64,000 nt of DNA from Micromonospora sp. NBC_01740 (GCF_035920365.1 NZ_CP109150.1:3658001-3722000); one strand, 5' to 3'. Numbered from the stretch's first letter, positions 54,717-63,523 are shown. Notes: generated by a model from the sequence alone, not told the origin. Made by a program: numbers and translations.

Positions 54717-55763
54717 GTGACCACCCTCGCCACCCGCCCGGCACCTGCCGGCACCCGGCCCCGGGCGCGTGGGGGTCGTCGGCTCGCGGTCACGGTCGCC
54801 GCCGCGCTGGTGCTGCTGCTGGCCGTGCTGGCGAGCTTCGCGCTCGGCAGCCGGGCGCTGGCCGTCGACGAGGTGTGGCGCGCGCTCATCGCACCGGACG
54901 GCGGCGAGGCCGCCACCATCGTGCGGGAACTGCGGATGCCGCGCACCGCGCTGGGCCTCGCCGTCGGGCTGGCGCTCGCCGTCGCCGGTGTCCTCTTCCA
55001 GGCCCTCACCCGCAACCCGCTGGCCGAACCGCGGATCCTCGGCATCAGCGCCGGCGCCTCGTTCGGTGTGGTGCTGGCCATCTCCGTCTTCGGTGTGAGC
55101 ACGCTGGCCGGGTACGTCTGGTTCGGCATCGCCGGTGCGCTCGGGGCCGGCGTGCTGGTCTTCGCCGTCGCGGCCAAGGCCCGCGAGGGCGCCAGCCCGG
55201 TCACCCTCGCGCTGGTCGGCGCGGCCCTCGACGCCAGCCTCGCCTCCGTGGTGTACGCGCTGCTCAGCATGGACGCCCGCACCTTCGAGGAGTACCGCTT
55301 CTGGGTGGTCGGCGGGCTGACCGGCCGGGACCTCACGGTGGCCGCCCAGGTGGTGCCGTTCGTGCTCGCCGGGCTGGTCCTGGCCGCCCTCGTCGCCCGG
55401 GGCCTGGACGCGCTCGCCCTCGGCGACGACGTGGCCCGGGGCCTCGGGCACCGGATCGGGCTGGTCCGAATCGGCGGCGGCGTCGCCGCGGTGCTGCTCA
55501 CCGGGGCGGCCGTCGCCGCCGCCGGGCCGATCGCGTTCGTGGGGCTCGCGGTGCCGCACCTGGCCCGCGCCCTGGTCGGCGCCGACCACCGCTGGACCCT
55601 CGCGGTCTCGGCGCTGCTCGGGCCCGCGCTGCTGCTCGGCGCCGACGTCGTCGGGCGGCTCGTCGCGCCGCCCGGGGAGGTGCCCGCGGGCATCGTCACC
55701 GCGCTGATCGGTGCCCCGCTGCTGGCCTTCCTGGTCCGCCGCGCGAAGGTCGTGACGGCGTGA
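54717..55763 (+). CDS. Fe3+-siderophore ABC transporter permease, FecCD family, subunit 1
   Basis: 348 aa, about ten membrane helices (e.g. LAVTVAAALVLLLAVLASFA, LVGAALDASLASVVYALLSM). The family segments LFQALTRNPLAEPRILGISA and PIAFVGLAVPHLARALVGAD are present, the latter before the coupling helix that meets the ATPase. The start is GTG 54717 with GCAGGAG upstream. It is first gene of a four-gene uptake operon and follows an iron box. It ends with a 4-base overlap on the second permease. Confidence 0.92.
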   Translation: MTTLATRPAPAGTRPRARGGRRLAVTVAAALVLLLAVLASFALGSRALAVDEVWRALIAPDGGEAATIVRELRMPRTALGLAVGLALAVAGVLFQALTRNPLAEPRILGISAGASFGVVLAISVFGVSTLAGYVWFGIAGALGAGVLVFAVAAKAREGASPVTLALVGAALDASLASVVYALLSMDARTFEEYRFWVVGGLTGRDLTVAAQVVPFVLAGLVLAALVARGLDALALGDDVARGLGHRIGLVRIGGGVAAVLLTGAAVAAAGPIAFVGLAVPHLARALVGADHRWTLAVSALLGPALLLGADVVGRLVAPPGEVPAGIVTALIGAPLLAFLVRRAKVVTA

Positions 55764-56851
55764 GCGCCCCCGCCGCCCCCGCCGCCGGGCGACCGGCGGG
55801 CCGTCCCCGGGTGGGCGTCACCGCGCTGCCGGGGCGGTCGCTCGTGCGGATCGGCCCGGTCAGCGTGCAGGTCCGCCGCCGCTCCGTGCTGGTCGCCGCC
55901 GCGCTGGTCGTGCTGCTGCTCGCCGCAGGGGTGCTCAGCCTCTCCCTGGGCACCCCGTACGTCGCCCCGGCCGACGTGCTGCGCGCCCTCTCCGGCGCCG
56001 GCACCCCGTACGACCTGGTGGTCCTCGACCTGCGACTGCCCCGGCTGGTGCTGGCCGCGGTCGCCGGCGCGGCCTTCGGGGTGGCCGGCACGCTGATCCA
56101 GAGCGTGGCCCGCAACCCGCTCGCCAGCCCCGACGTCGTCGGCATCACCCAGGGCGCCGGCCTCGCCGCGACGGTGGCCCTGACGACTGGCGCCGCGGCG
56201 GTGCTCGTGGCCCCGGCGGCGCTGCTCGGCGGGCTGGTCGCCGCCGCACTGCTGTTCCTCCTCGGCGCCCGGCACGGGCTGGCCGCCCAGCGGTTCGTGC
56301 TCGCCGGCGTGGCGGTCGCCTTCGCGCTGCGGGCCCTGACCGAGGTCGTCCTGCTCACCGCCGACCCGATCGACGGGCTGCGCGCGCAGATCTGGCTGAT
56401 CGGCACGCTCGCCGGCAAGGGCTGGAACGAGAGCCTGTGGATCGCCCTCACCCTGGCCGCGCTCCTGCCGGTGCTGGCCTGGGCCGGCTGGGCGCTGAAC
56501 AGCACCGCCCTGGACGACGACACCGCCCGGGGGATCGGCCTGCGCCCGGCGGCCCGCCGGGTCGGCCTCGCCGGCACCGGGGTGCTGGCCGCCGCGATGG
56601 TCACCGCACAGGTGGGCGCGGTGGACTTCGTGGCCCTCGTCGCCCCGCAGCTGGCCCGCCGGCTGGTCCGCACCGAGCGCCCGCCGCTGCTCTGCGCCGC
56701 GTTGCTCGGGGCCCTGCTGCTGGTGCTGGCCGATCTGGGCGGCCGGCGGCTGTTCGCCCCCACCCAGCTGCCCGCCGGGGTGCTGACCGCCGCCATCGGC
56801 GGCCCGTACCTGATCTTCCTGCTGCTCCGCGGTCGGCGGCGGCCCTCGTGA
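55760..56851 (+). CDS. Fe3+-siderophore ABC transporter permease, FecCD family, subunit 2
   Basis: 363 aa. Hydrophobic helices such as RRSVLVAAALVVLLLAAGVL and LLGGLVAAALLFLLGARHGL are present. Family motifs are LIQSVARNPLASPDVVGITQ and the coupling segment VGAVDFVALVAPQLARRLVR. The first ~35 residues (SAPAAPAAGRPAGRPRVG) are proline/alanine-rich and probably cytoplasmic. The start is GTG 55760 within the previous stop. It pairs with subunit 1 to form the heterodimeric channel. Confidence 0.92.
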   Translation: MSAPAAPAAGRPAGRPRVGVTALPGRSLVRIGPVSVQVRRRSVLVAAALVVLLLAAGVLSLSLGTPYVAPADVLRALSGAGTPYDLVVLDLRLPRLVLAAVAGAAFGVAGTLIQSVARNPLASPDVVGITQGAGLAATVALTTGAAAVLVAPAALLGGLVAAALLFLLGARHGLAAQRFVLAGVAVAFALRALTEVVLLTADPIDGLRAQIWLIGTLAGKGWNESLWIALTLAALLPVLAWAGWALNSTALDDDTARGIGLRPAARRVGLAGTGVLAAAMVTAQVGAVDFVALVAPQLARRLVRTERPPLLCAALLGALLLVLADLGGRRLFAPTQLPAGVLTAAIGGPYLIFLLLRGRRRPS

Positions 56852-56876
56852 TGTCCCACCCTGGCAAGGAGGCGTG

Positions 56877-57725
56877 ATGCTCTCCACCCGCGACCTGGTC
56901 GCCGGCTACGACGAGCGGACCGTGCTGGACGGGCTCGACCTGGAGCTGCCCGGCGACGCGTTCACGGTGATCGTCGGGCCGAACGCCTGCGGCAAGTCCA
57001 CCCTGCTGCGCACCATGGCCCGCCTGCTCACGCCCCGGCGCGGCGCCGTGCTGCTGGACGGCACCGCCATCCGGGACCTGCCGACCCGCGAGGTCGCCCG
57101 CCGCCTCGGCGTGCTGCCGCAGAGCCCGCTGGTGCCCGAGGGGGTGACCGTCGCGGACCTGGTCGGCCGGGGCCGGCAGCCGTACCAGCGGTGGTGGCGG
57201 CAGTGGTCGGAGTCCGACGGGGCCGCCGTCGACCGGGCCATGGCGCTCGCCGACGTGACGGCGCTGGCGGACCGGCCGGTCGACACCCTCTCCGGGGGCC
57301 AGCGGCAGCGTGTCTGGATCGCCATGACCCTCGCCCAGGACACCGAGGCGCTGCTGCTGGACGAGCCCACCACCTTCCTGGACCTCGCCCACCAGGTGGA
57401 GGTGCTGGACCTGCTGCACCGGCTGCGCGTCGAGCGGGGCCGCACGGTCGTCGCCGTACTGCACGACCTCAACCAGGCCGCCCGGTACGCCGACCACCTG
57501 ATCGCCATGCGCTCCGGTGCGGTGGTGGCCGCCGGGCCGCCCCGGGAGATCCTCACCGCCGACCTGGTCCGCGACGTCTTCGGCCTCGACTGCGTGGTCG
57601 TGCCCTGCCCGGTGACCGGGGCGCCCCTGGTGGTGCCCGCGCTCACCAGTCCCTCCCTGACCCGCCTGCCCGCCGGGAACGCGGCGACGCCGCTGACCGG
57701 CTCGCACCCTTCGAAAGGAATCTGA
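56877..57725 (+). CDS. Siderophore ABC transporter ATP-binding protein (FecE/FepC-like)
   Basis: 282 aa. Walker A is IVGPNACGKSTLLRTMARLL, Q-loop VLPQSPLVPEGV, signature DTLSGGQRQRVWIAMTLAQD, Walker B ALLLDEPTTFLDLAHQVEVL and H-loop VVAVLHDLNQAARYADHLIA. ATG 56877 is favoured over GTG 56874 because AAGGAGG (56866-56872) lies four bases upstream of ATG and only one base from GTG. The last ~35 residues after the ATPase core are low complexity. It powers the two permeases before it. Confidence 0.92.
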   Translation: MLSTRDLVAGYDERTVLDGLDLELPGDAFTVIVGPNACGKSTLLRTMARLLTPRRGAVLLDGTAIRDLPTREVARRLGVLPQSPLVPEGVTVADLVGRGRQPYQRWWRQWSESDGAAVDRAMALADVTALADRPVDTLSGGQRQRVWIAMTLAQDTEALLLDEPTTFLDLAHQVEVLDLLHRLRVERGRTVVAVLHDLNQAARYADHLIAMRSGAVVAAGPPREILTADLVRDVFGLDCVVVPCPVTGAPLVVPALTSPSLTRLPAGNAATPLTGSHPSKGI

Positions 57726-58669
57726 TGCGTCGTCTTGCCGCCGCCCTCACCGCGGCGCTGGCCCTCGGCGTCGGTCTCACCGCCTGCGGTGAGAGCGACC
57801 CGGTCGCCGACACCACCACCGGACAGACCCGGGAGATCGTCCACGCCATGGGCACCACCAAGGTGCCGGTGGAGCCCAAGCGGGTCGTCGTGCTCGACAC
57901 AGACAAGATCGACACAGCCCTGACACTCGGCGTCACACCGGTCGGCGCCGCCACCGCCGGCGAGGCGCGGAGCTGGCCGACCTACTTCGGCGAGGAGAAG
58001 CTCGCCGGAATCAAGGAGGTCGGGGTGCTCACCGAGCCCGACCTGGAGGCCATCAACGCCCTCAAGCCGGACCTGATCCTGGGCAGCAAGTTCCGCCAGG
58101 AGAAGTTCTACGACGAGCTGGCCGCCATCGCGCCGACCGTCTTCACCGAGAAGGTCGGCATCACCTGGAAGGAGAACTTCCTCTTCGACGGCGCCGCGCT
58201 CGGCAAGGAGCAGCAGGCCAAGGACCTGCTGGCCGCGTACGAGACGCGGGCCAGGGAGTTCGGCGGCAAGCTCGGCGACGCCGCCGACCGCAAGGTCTCC
58301 ATCGTCCGCTTCATGCCGACGGAGATCCGGGTGTACGGGCCGGACTCGTTCTCCGGCATCGTCATCGGCGACACCGGGCTGGGCCGCCCCGAGCGCCAGC
58401 AGCTCACCGGCAAGGAGGACCGGCGGATGGACCGGGTCAGCCCGGAGCGCATCGGCGAGGTCGACGGCGACGTCATCTTCGTCACCGCGTACGGCGAGAA
58501 GGCCGCCGCCGAGCAGGCCAAGGTCACCGGCGGGACGCTCTGGAAGGGGCTGTCGGCGGTCAAGGCCGGCAAGTCGCACGTCGTCTCCGACGAGATCTGG
58601 ATGACGGGCATCGGCATCGGTGCCGCCAACAAGATCCTCGACGACCTGGCGAAGTACCTCACCGCCTGA
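57725..58669 (+). CDS. Iron-siderophore substrate-binding lipoprotein
   Basis: 314 aa. Signal peptide with lipobox: MRRLAAALTAALALGVGLTA followed by Cys21, the lipidation site. The mature FepB/FecB-type fold has VVVLDTDKIDTALTLGVTPV, LEAINALKPDLILGSKFRQE and DVIFVTAYGEKAAAEQAKVT. It captures ferric siderophore outside the membrane for the permeases. ATG 57725 shares its A with the ATPase stop (TGATG), and AAAGGAA lies upstream. It is last gene of the operon. The siderophore type cannot be read from sequence. Confidence 0.92.
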   Translation: MRRLAAALTAALALGVGLTACGESDPVADTTTGQTREIVHAMGTTKVPVEPKRVVVLDTDKIDTALTLGVTPVGAATAGEARSWPTYFGEEKLAGIKEVGVLTEPDLEAINALKPDLILGSKFRQEKFYDELAAIAPTVFTEKVGITWKENFLFDGAALGKEQQAKDLLAAYETRAREFGGKLGDAADRKVSIVRFMPTEIRVYGPDSFSGIVIGDTGLGRPERQQLTGKEDRRMDRVSPERIGEVDGDVIFVTAYGEKAAAEQAKVTGGTLWKGLSAVKAGKSHVVSDEIWMTGIGIGAANKILDDLAKYLTA

Positions 58670-58678
58670 CCCGTGTCG

Positions 58679-58707
58679 CGCGCGGCAGCCGCTACGGCTG
58701 CCGCGCG
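58679..58707. terminator. Two-way hairpin terminator with a stop codon in its loop
   Basis: Perfect 13-bp arms CGCGCGGCAGCCG (58679-58691) and CGGCTGCCGCGCG (58695-58707). The 3-base loop (58692-58694) is the stop codon of the convergent GT2 gene on the minus strand. It ends the siderophore operon and, in reverse, the GT2 gene. Confidence 0.85.
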
Positions 58708-59783
58708 TCACCCGTCACGGACTCGCCGGCGGCACGCCGCAGCGAGCGGTACCGGGAGAGGTCCTCGCGGGCCGGCCCGCCCTGCCGGAACCGCTCGGTC
58801 GGGTGCACCGCCGGCTGCTCCGGCACCCGGGGCGTCTCCCCGTCCTGCGTGACCAGGTCCTCGGTCTCCTGGACCAGGTAGTGCGGCCGACGCTTGGTCT
58901 CGTAGTAGATCCGGCCGATGTACTCGCCGATCACGCCCAGGATCGTCATCTGGATGCCGCCGAGACCGATCACACTGACGATGATGGTGGTGTAGCCGGG
59001 AACGTCGATTCCCTTGCTGACGGCGTCGGCGACCACCCAGGCCATGTAGACCACCGCGATCAGGGTGAGGAACAGGCCGCCGTAGATCGCTAGCCGCAGC
59101 GGCCGGTTGTTGAACGACAGCAGCCCGTCGAACGCGTAGTTGAACAGCTTGCCGAACGTCCACCTGCTCCGGCCCGCCTGCCGGGTCTCGTTGCGGTGCG
59201 CGACCACCACCGTCCGGAAGCCGATCCAGGAGAACAGCCCCTTGGAGAAGCGGTTGTACTCCGGCATCGCCAGCACCGCGTCCACCGCCAGCCGGGACAG
59301 CAGCCGGAAGTCACCCGCCCCGTCCAGCAGCCGCACGTCGATCCACCAGTTGACCACCCGGTAGAAGGACCGCGAGGCCAGCATCCGGACGAGGCGGTCA
59401 CCACGCCGGTCCCGGCGCGCGATCACCTGGTCGAAACCCTGCCGGTACAACGCCACCATGTCGGGCAGCAGCCGGGGCGGGTGCTGGAGGTCGGCGTCCA
59501 TGATGACCACCGCGTCGCCGGTGGCCCGCTCCAGCCCGGCCAGCATCGCCGCCTCCTTGCCGAAGTTGCGGCTCAGCGACGTGTAGCGCACGGCGGGATC
59601 GGCGGCGGCGAGCCGGCGCAGCGCCACGAGGGTGCCGTCGGAGCTGCCGTCGTCGACGTAGACGACCTCGATGTCGACGTCGGTGAGCTCCGCGACCGCG
59701 GCGGTCACCGCCGTGTGCAGGCGCTCCACCGAGGCCTCCTCGTTGAAGCAGGGCACCACCAGCGAAAGGCGCACCTGCGTCAC
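58692..59783 (-). CDS. GT2 glycosyltransferase, polyprenyl-phosphate sugar synthase type (GtrB/DPM1-like)
   Basis: 363 aa. The GT2 domain has LSLVVPCFNEEASVERLHTA, VVYVDDGSSDGTLVALRRLA, SRNFGKEAAMLAGLERATGD and the DXD-like VVIMDADLQHPP. Two C-terminal membrane helices follow (LRLAIYGGLFLTLIAVVYMA, TTIIVSVIGLGGIQMTILGV), then IGEYIGRIYYETKRRPHY. This layout makes polyprenyl-phosphate-linked sugars for GT-C transferases at the outer face. The ~60-residue tail after RRPHY is charged. The start is GTG 59783. The next gene upstream on the same strand encodes a multi-spanning membrane protein that could use the product. Confidence 0.9.
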   Translation of the reverse strand: MTQVRLSLVVPCFNEEASVERLHTAVTAAVAELTDVDIEVVYVDDGSSDGTLVALRRLAAADPAVRYTSLSRNFGKEAAMLAGLERATGDAVVIMDADLQHPPRLLPDMVALYRQGFDQVIARRDRRGDRLVRMLASRSFYRVVNWWIDVRLLDGAGDFRLLSRLAVDAVLAMPEYNRFSKGLFSWIGFRTVVVAHRNETRQAGRSRWTFGKLFNYAFDGLLSFNNRPLRLAIYGGLFLTLIAVVYMAWVVADAVSKGIDVPGYTTIIVSVIGLGGIQMTILGVIGEYIGRIYYETKRRPHYLVQETEDLVTQDGETPRVPEQPAVHPTERFRQGGPAREDLSRYRSLRRAAGESVTGDARQP

Positions 59784-59840
59784 CCCGCCCGGCCGGCGCC
59801 CGAGGACGCCCGCCCCGCGCCGCGCCTCGCGCCGCCCCGC

Positions 59841-61625
59841 TCAGAGGCGGTAGACCAGCACACCATCGATCTCCTCCCGGGTGATGCCGAGCCCGTCGAT
59901 CGGCCGGTCCGCGATGCCCTCCCAGGGCGTCCCGGCGGTCCAGCCCGGCAGGGCCACCACGGACCGCACCCCGATGCCCCGCAGGTAGGCCACGCTGCCC
60001 GCATCGGGGAAGGTGGGCGTCGCGGCCCGGGTCTGCGCCTGGGTGACCGGCTCGAACCCGCCCAGCCCATTCGTGACCCGGGGGAACCCGTCCGTCGTCC
60101 ACAACATGAAGATCAGGTCGACCGCGCCGCCGGCGGGCAGCACCAGCATCGGTTCCGCCGCCGTACGCATCGCGGCCGGCGGCGTCGGCACCACCGGATG
60201 CGGCGTCCGGTTGACCCCCTCCAGCCCGACCAGGGCCAGCGGGACCAACAGCAGCACCGGTGCCAGGAGCCTGGCCCAGCCCCGGGACGACCAGCGCCGC
60301 ACCGCCGTGGCGAACACCGTCACCGTGCCCGCCGCCAGCACCGCCAGCAGCAGGCTCGTCCAGTGCATCATCCGGCCCGGCGTCCGCAGCGCGTCCCAGC
60401 CCGGCAGGTGCTTCGACAGCGTCAGGTAGCCCGGATCGCCGTCGCCGCCGAGGGTGACGCCCAGGCCCAGCAGCACCGTGCCGAGCACCCCGAGCGCCAA
60501 CGCGACCCGGTGCCGGGCCGGGTACACCGAGACGAACAGCCCCGCCGCGGCCAACGCGAGCAGAACCATCCCGGGCAGCAGCGCCATCTCCGGCGGCCAG
60601 GACAGCTGTTCCCGCGCCGCCGCGTGCCGCTCGCCCCACCACCACGAGTCCGCCGGGGCGGTGACGAAGCCGATCAGCGGCGGCGAGAACATCTCCGTCC
60701 AGGCCAACGACCGTTCGGCCTGCGGGTTGAGGTCGACGACCTTCAGGTAGACCAGGCCCAGCAGGAGCGTCACCGCGCCGAAGACGGCGCCACCGGCCAC
60801 GTCGGCGACCAGCAGCCGTCGGCCGAACGCGGGTCGTCGCCCGCGCCGCCACCAGGACCAGCCGTAGCCGCCGGCCCCGACCAGCACCGCGGCCAGCAGG
60901 AAGTAGACCAGCGGCAGTCCGATGCCGAAGCCCAGGCTGATCTGCCAGGCGGCGACGAGCCACCCCGCGAGGGCCCAGCCGGGTCGCCGCCGCTCCGGCC
61001 GGTAGCCGTGCCGCAGCGACCAGCCGTGGCCGCGCGCCAGCATCGCCAGGCACAACGCGATCCCGCCGCTGGACAGGATGTTCAGGTGGCCGGAGTGCGC
61101 CAGCCGCCAGGGCGCGTACGCCCACGCGATCCCGGCGACCGCCCCGCCCAACCGGCCCGCCCCGAGCTGCCGGGCCAGCGCGTACGCCCCGACGAAGGCC
61201 AACGCGTGCACCAGCACGTACATCACGTTGTAGCGGACCAGGGCGGCCTCGAAGCCCGAGCCGAGCATCCCGAACGGGGCGTAGCCGAGCAGGGTGTCGC
61301 TGTAGACGTACGTGTAGGTCTCGGGGAAGAACGTGTTCGAGTGCCAGAGGCCGGCCGGGTTGTTGAGCACGGCGTGCCCGGCCCAGGCCATCTGCCACGC
61401 CTGCAACGTGGGGTCGCCGATGTCGCCGGGGATGGTGCTCGCCGGATGCCGCATCGTCGGCCAGGTCAGCACCACCGCCAGCAGCAGCCCGCCGAGCACC
61501 GCCAGTGTCCATTCGTGGCGCAGCCAGCCCCACCGGTCCCGTCGGCCGGGGTCCCCGGGGTCGGGAACCTGGTCGTGGTCGGAGATTTCGGCGGACGGTC
61601 GGGCGTCCGTGGACCCGGTGGTCAT
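59841..61625 (-). CDS. Multi-spanning membrane protein, possible GT-C-like glycosyltransferase
   Basis: 594 aa with about 11 membrane helices, starting with HEWTLAVLGGLLLAVVLTWP (about 37-56). The first outer loop carries acidic residues (HPASTIPGDIGDPTLQAWQM and AVLNNPAGLWHSNTFFPETY) in the position where GT-C enzymes keep their catalytic Asp/Glu. The soluble C-terminal ~170 residues begin near RTPHPVVPTPPAAMRTAAEP and end GLGITREEIDGVLVYRL. It probably transfers a sugar from a polyprenyl carrier made by the adjacent GT2 (57 bases downstream). The family is not firmly recognised. The start ATG 61625 has no ribosome site, so translation may be leaderless. Confidence 0.7.
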   Translation of the reverse strand: MTTGSTDARPSAEISDHDQVPDPGDPGRRDRWGWLRHEWTLAVLGGLLLAVVLTWPTMRHPASTIPGDIGDPTLQAWQMAWAGHAVLNNPAGLWHSNTFFPETYTYVYSDTLLGYAPFGMLGSGFEAALVRYNVMYVLVHALAFVGAYALARQLGAGRLGGAVAGIAWAYAPWRLAHSGHLNILSSGGIALCLAMLARGHGWSLRHGYRPERRRPGWALAGWLVAAWQISLGFGIGLPLVYFLLAAVLVGAGGYGWSWWRRGRRPAFGRRLLVADVAGGAVFGAVTLLLGLVYLKVVDLNPQAERSLAWTEMFSPPLIGFVTAPADSWWWGERHAAAREQLSWPPEMALLPGMVLLALAAAGLFVSVYPARHRVALALGVLGTVLLGLGVTLGGDGDPGYLTLSKHLPGWDALRTPGRMMHWTSLLLAVLAAGTVTVFATAVRRWSSRGWARLLAPVLLLVPLALVGLEGVNRTPHPVVPTPPAAMRTAAEPMLVLPAGGAVDLIFMLWTTDGFPRVTNGLGGFEPVTQAQTRAATPTFPDAGSVAYLRGIGVRSVVALPGWTAGTPWEGIADRPIDGLGITREEIDGVLVYRL

Positions 61626-61818
61626 GAAGATAGATGATTCACGATGGTGGCCGCCGTGTCGATCCGCCGCCCGGGATGTGGGCTTCCGGGCGGGTTGGCC
61701 GACCCGCCCGGGGCGCCGCCCGCACGTCCTCCGACCCGCCGGCCCGCGCGGCCCGGCGGCGGGTGTCGCGGATCCCGGCCGCGCGGCCCGGCCGGCGGTG
61801 TCGCGGCTCCCGGTCGGC

Positions 61819-61849
61819 GCCCGGCCCGGCCACGTCGGCCGGACCGGGC
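61819..61849 (-). terminator. Hairpin after the 214-aa gene
   Basis: Arms GCCCGGCCCGGCC (61819-61831) and GGCCGGACCGGGC (61837-61849) pair at 12 of 13 positions with a 5-base loop. It lies 35 bases after the stop of the minus-strand 214-aa gene. The rest of 61626-61883 is GC-rich with short CCGGCCGGC repeats and no supported gene. Confidence 0.65.
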
Positions 61850-61883
61850 GATCGGGATCGGGTGGGTGGGTGGTGGGAAGGGA

Positions 61884-62528
61884 TCAGGCGGCGGTGGCCC
61901 AGATGGCCCGGAAGGCCGCCGCCTCGCCGGCCAGCCAGCGCTCGATCTGCTCCGGGCGGGCGTCGGTGGGCATGCGGTGGGCCTCGCCACGGCGGACGTC
62001 GACCAGGACCGGCTCGGCGTGCGGAAGCACCGCGTCCATGTGCCGGGTCATCAGGTGCAAGGTGGCGAGCGTCGCCTCCTCGCTGGGCGGCGCCTCGTCG
62101 AAGTGCAGTCGGACGGCCTCGACGCGACCGTCGGCGTGCCGTACGCCGAACTGGGGGTTGACCTTGACGGGCAGGTCGCCCAGCATCGCGAGCGCGTCGC
62201 GGGTCTGGGCGAGGTCGACGGCCCTCGGCTCGCCGAGGGAGCGCAGCCAGGTCGTCGCGCCGGGGACGAGGGCCTGGTAGAGCGGTCGCCAGCGGGGCTT
62301 GACCACGTCGACCACCTGGTCGAGGTGGGTGCCGCCGGTGTGGAAGGCGATGTCGGCCTTGAGCGCCTTGACGAACTGGCCGTGCGGGTTGAAGCCGGAG
62401 CGGCTGGCCCGCTGCTTGCGCAGGCCCCCGACGAAGGTGGCCTTCGTCGGGCCGATGCGGTCGACGTAGCGGGTGAAGCCGAGCAGGGTTGCGTAGGGGG
62501 TGGGTGGGGCGGAGGCGGGCGTGCTCAC
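61884..62528 (-). CDS. Hypothetical protein, 214 aa
   Basis: No family is recognised. From GTG 62528 (MSTPASAPPTPYATLLGFTR) the protein looks globular and mixed alpha/beta: IGPTKATFVGGLRKQRASRS, GQFVKALKADIAFHTGGTHL, DLPVKVNPQFGVRHADGRVE, then AVRLHFDEAPPSEEATLATL and HMDAVLPHAEPVLVDVRRGE. It has no signal peptide or membrane helix. Codon use is typical of the genome, so it is a genuine core or lineage gene. A hairpin terminator follows. It is transcribed divergently from the 127-aa gene. Confidence 0.75.
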   Translation of the reverse strand: MSTPASAPPTPYATLLGFTRYVDRIGPTKATFVGGLRKQRASRSGFNPHGQFVKALKADIAFHTGGTHLDQVVDVVKPRWRPLYQALVPGATTWLRSLGEPRAVDLAQTRDALAMLGDLPVKVNPQFGVRHADGRVEAVRLHFDEAPPSEEATLATLHLMTRHMDAVLPHAEPVLVDVRRGEAHRMPTDARPEQIERWLAGEAAAFRAIWATAA

Positions 62529-62722
62529 GGGCGTCCTCCCAGGTCAGGACCTCGATTAGTACACACATTCTAATCGACGGGTGTGACATCTCCCAGGGTT
62601 CGCAGGGACTCTCTTGCCCGGTCCGCCGACGGCCGACCGGTACCGACCATCGAGGTGCGGGGGAGCGCGGGACACGCGGAGAGGTGAGGTGCCGTGGGCC
62701 GGTGCTCGGATACGGTGAGCCG

Positions 62723-63106
62723 ATGCAGCGGCTCACCGATGAGACGGTCCTGGCAGTCGGCAGGCTGACGTTGGCCGCGGCCGAACTCGAGTACTTCCTC
62801 GCGCGGATCGTGGCTGACCAGGCAGGCGACGATCCGGCGACCGTCTTCGCGGTCCCCGGAGATCCCCTGCTGGCCGCACGCGACCTGGTCCGGTTCGCCG
62901 CCGCGGACCGCCACGACGAGTTCAGCAGGTTGCTCGACTCCGCGGAGCTGTATCTGACGCAGAGCCAGCGAGCCGTTCGGGCGCTGTGGTCGGAGCACGG
63001 CCGGGTGGACGCGGTGACGTTCGACGAGATCACCGGCCTTCTGCTGCGCTGCCGGGACCGACTGCAGGAACTCTTCGACGACGTGGTCCGCGTACCCAGC
63101 GCATAG
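62723..63106 (+). CDS. Hypothetical helical protein, 127 aa
   Basis: No family is recognised. From ATG 62723 it is nearly all alpha-helical: TDETVLAVGRLTLAAAELEY, FLARIVADQAGDDPATVFAV, DLVRFAAADRHDEFSRLLDS and GLLLRCRDRLQELFDDVVRV. The opening pattern (LGRLTLAAAELEYFL, a helix with spaced Ala/Glu) resembles helical-bundle proteins of unknown function found singly in actinobacteria. There is no signal or membrane helix. Nothing around it suggests a partner. Confidence 0.65.
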   Translation: MQRLTDETVLAVGRLTLAAAELEYFLARIVADQAGDDPATVFAVPGDPLLAARDLVRFAAADRHDEFSRLLDSAELYLTQSQRAVRALWSEHGRVDAVTFDEITGLLLRCRDRLQELFDDVVRVPSA

Positions 63107-63262
63107 CTGCCGCCCGAGGGCGGGCGCGCGAGAAGGCCATCCCCCGTGCGCGCGGGGGATCCGCGCCGACGGCCCGCACCGAGGCGCGCCCCGCTGTCGT
63201 CTTGTGCGGTGCCCGCCTTGTGCGGTGCCGATTCCGAAGGGCTTTCCGCCCCGGAAAGAAAC

Positions 63263-63298
63263 AAAGGGAAAGGGAGTGTGGCCACCCCTTTCCCTTTT
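63263..63298 (+). terminator. Classic intrinsic terminator before the helR leader
   Basis: Perfect 12-bp arms AAAGGGAAAGGG (63263-63274) and CCCTTTCCCTTT (63286-63297) followed by a T. It is the only terminator here with an A/T-rich stem. It lies 157 bases after the 127-aa gene and 19 bases before the RAE, so it insulates the helR promoter from read-through. Confidence 0.85.
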
Positions 63299-63316
63299 CA
63301 ATGTATATCGCACCCG

Positions 63317-63335
63317 GGGGCTTGCGGCAAGACCC
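63317..63335 (+). promoter_or_regulatory. Rifamycin-associated element (RAE) upstream of helR
   Basis: GGGGCTTGCGGCAAGACCC matches the RAE consensus as I recall it (GGGGCTTGCGGCAAG core, then GCCC) except for one base. RAEs control rifamycin-inducible genes such as helR and rph in actinomycetes. Within it TTGCGG (63322-63327) could be a -35 box, with CAGAAT (63347-63352) 19 bases on as a weak -10. A ~190-base leader follows to the helR start. Confidence 0.85.
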
Positions 63336-63523
63336 GGTCCGTGCCGCAGAATCACCCGGCCAAGGCCGCGAGCTGCGGAAACGGGACCGGCGAAAGCGTG
63401 GGTCGCCGTCGACGTACGGCCGAGTGGAGACGTCGAGCCGATGGCGGACGCCCGGTGCGCGCGTGCGGCGCACGGCATCGCGAGCCGGGAGCCGGGAGCC
63501 GGAACGAGAGTGGAGTTGCTGAC

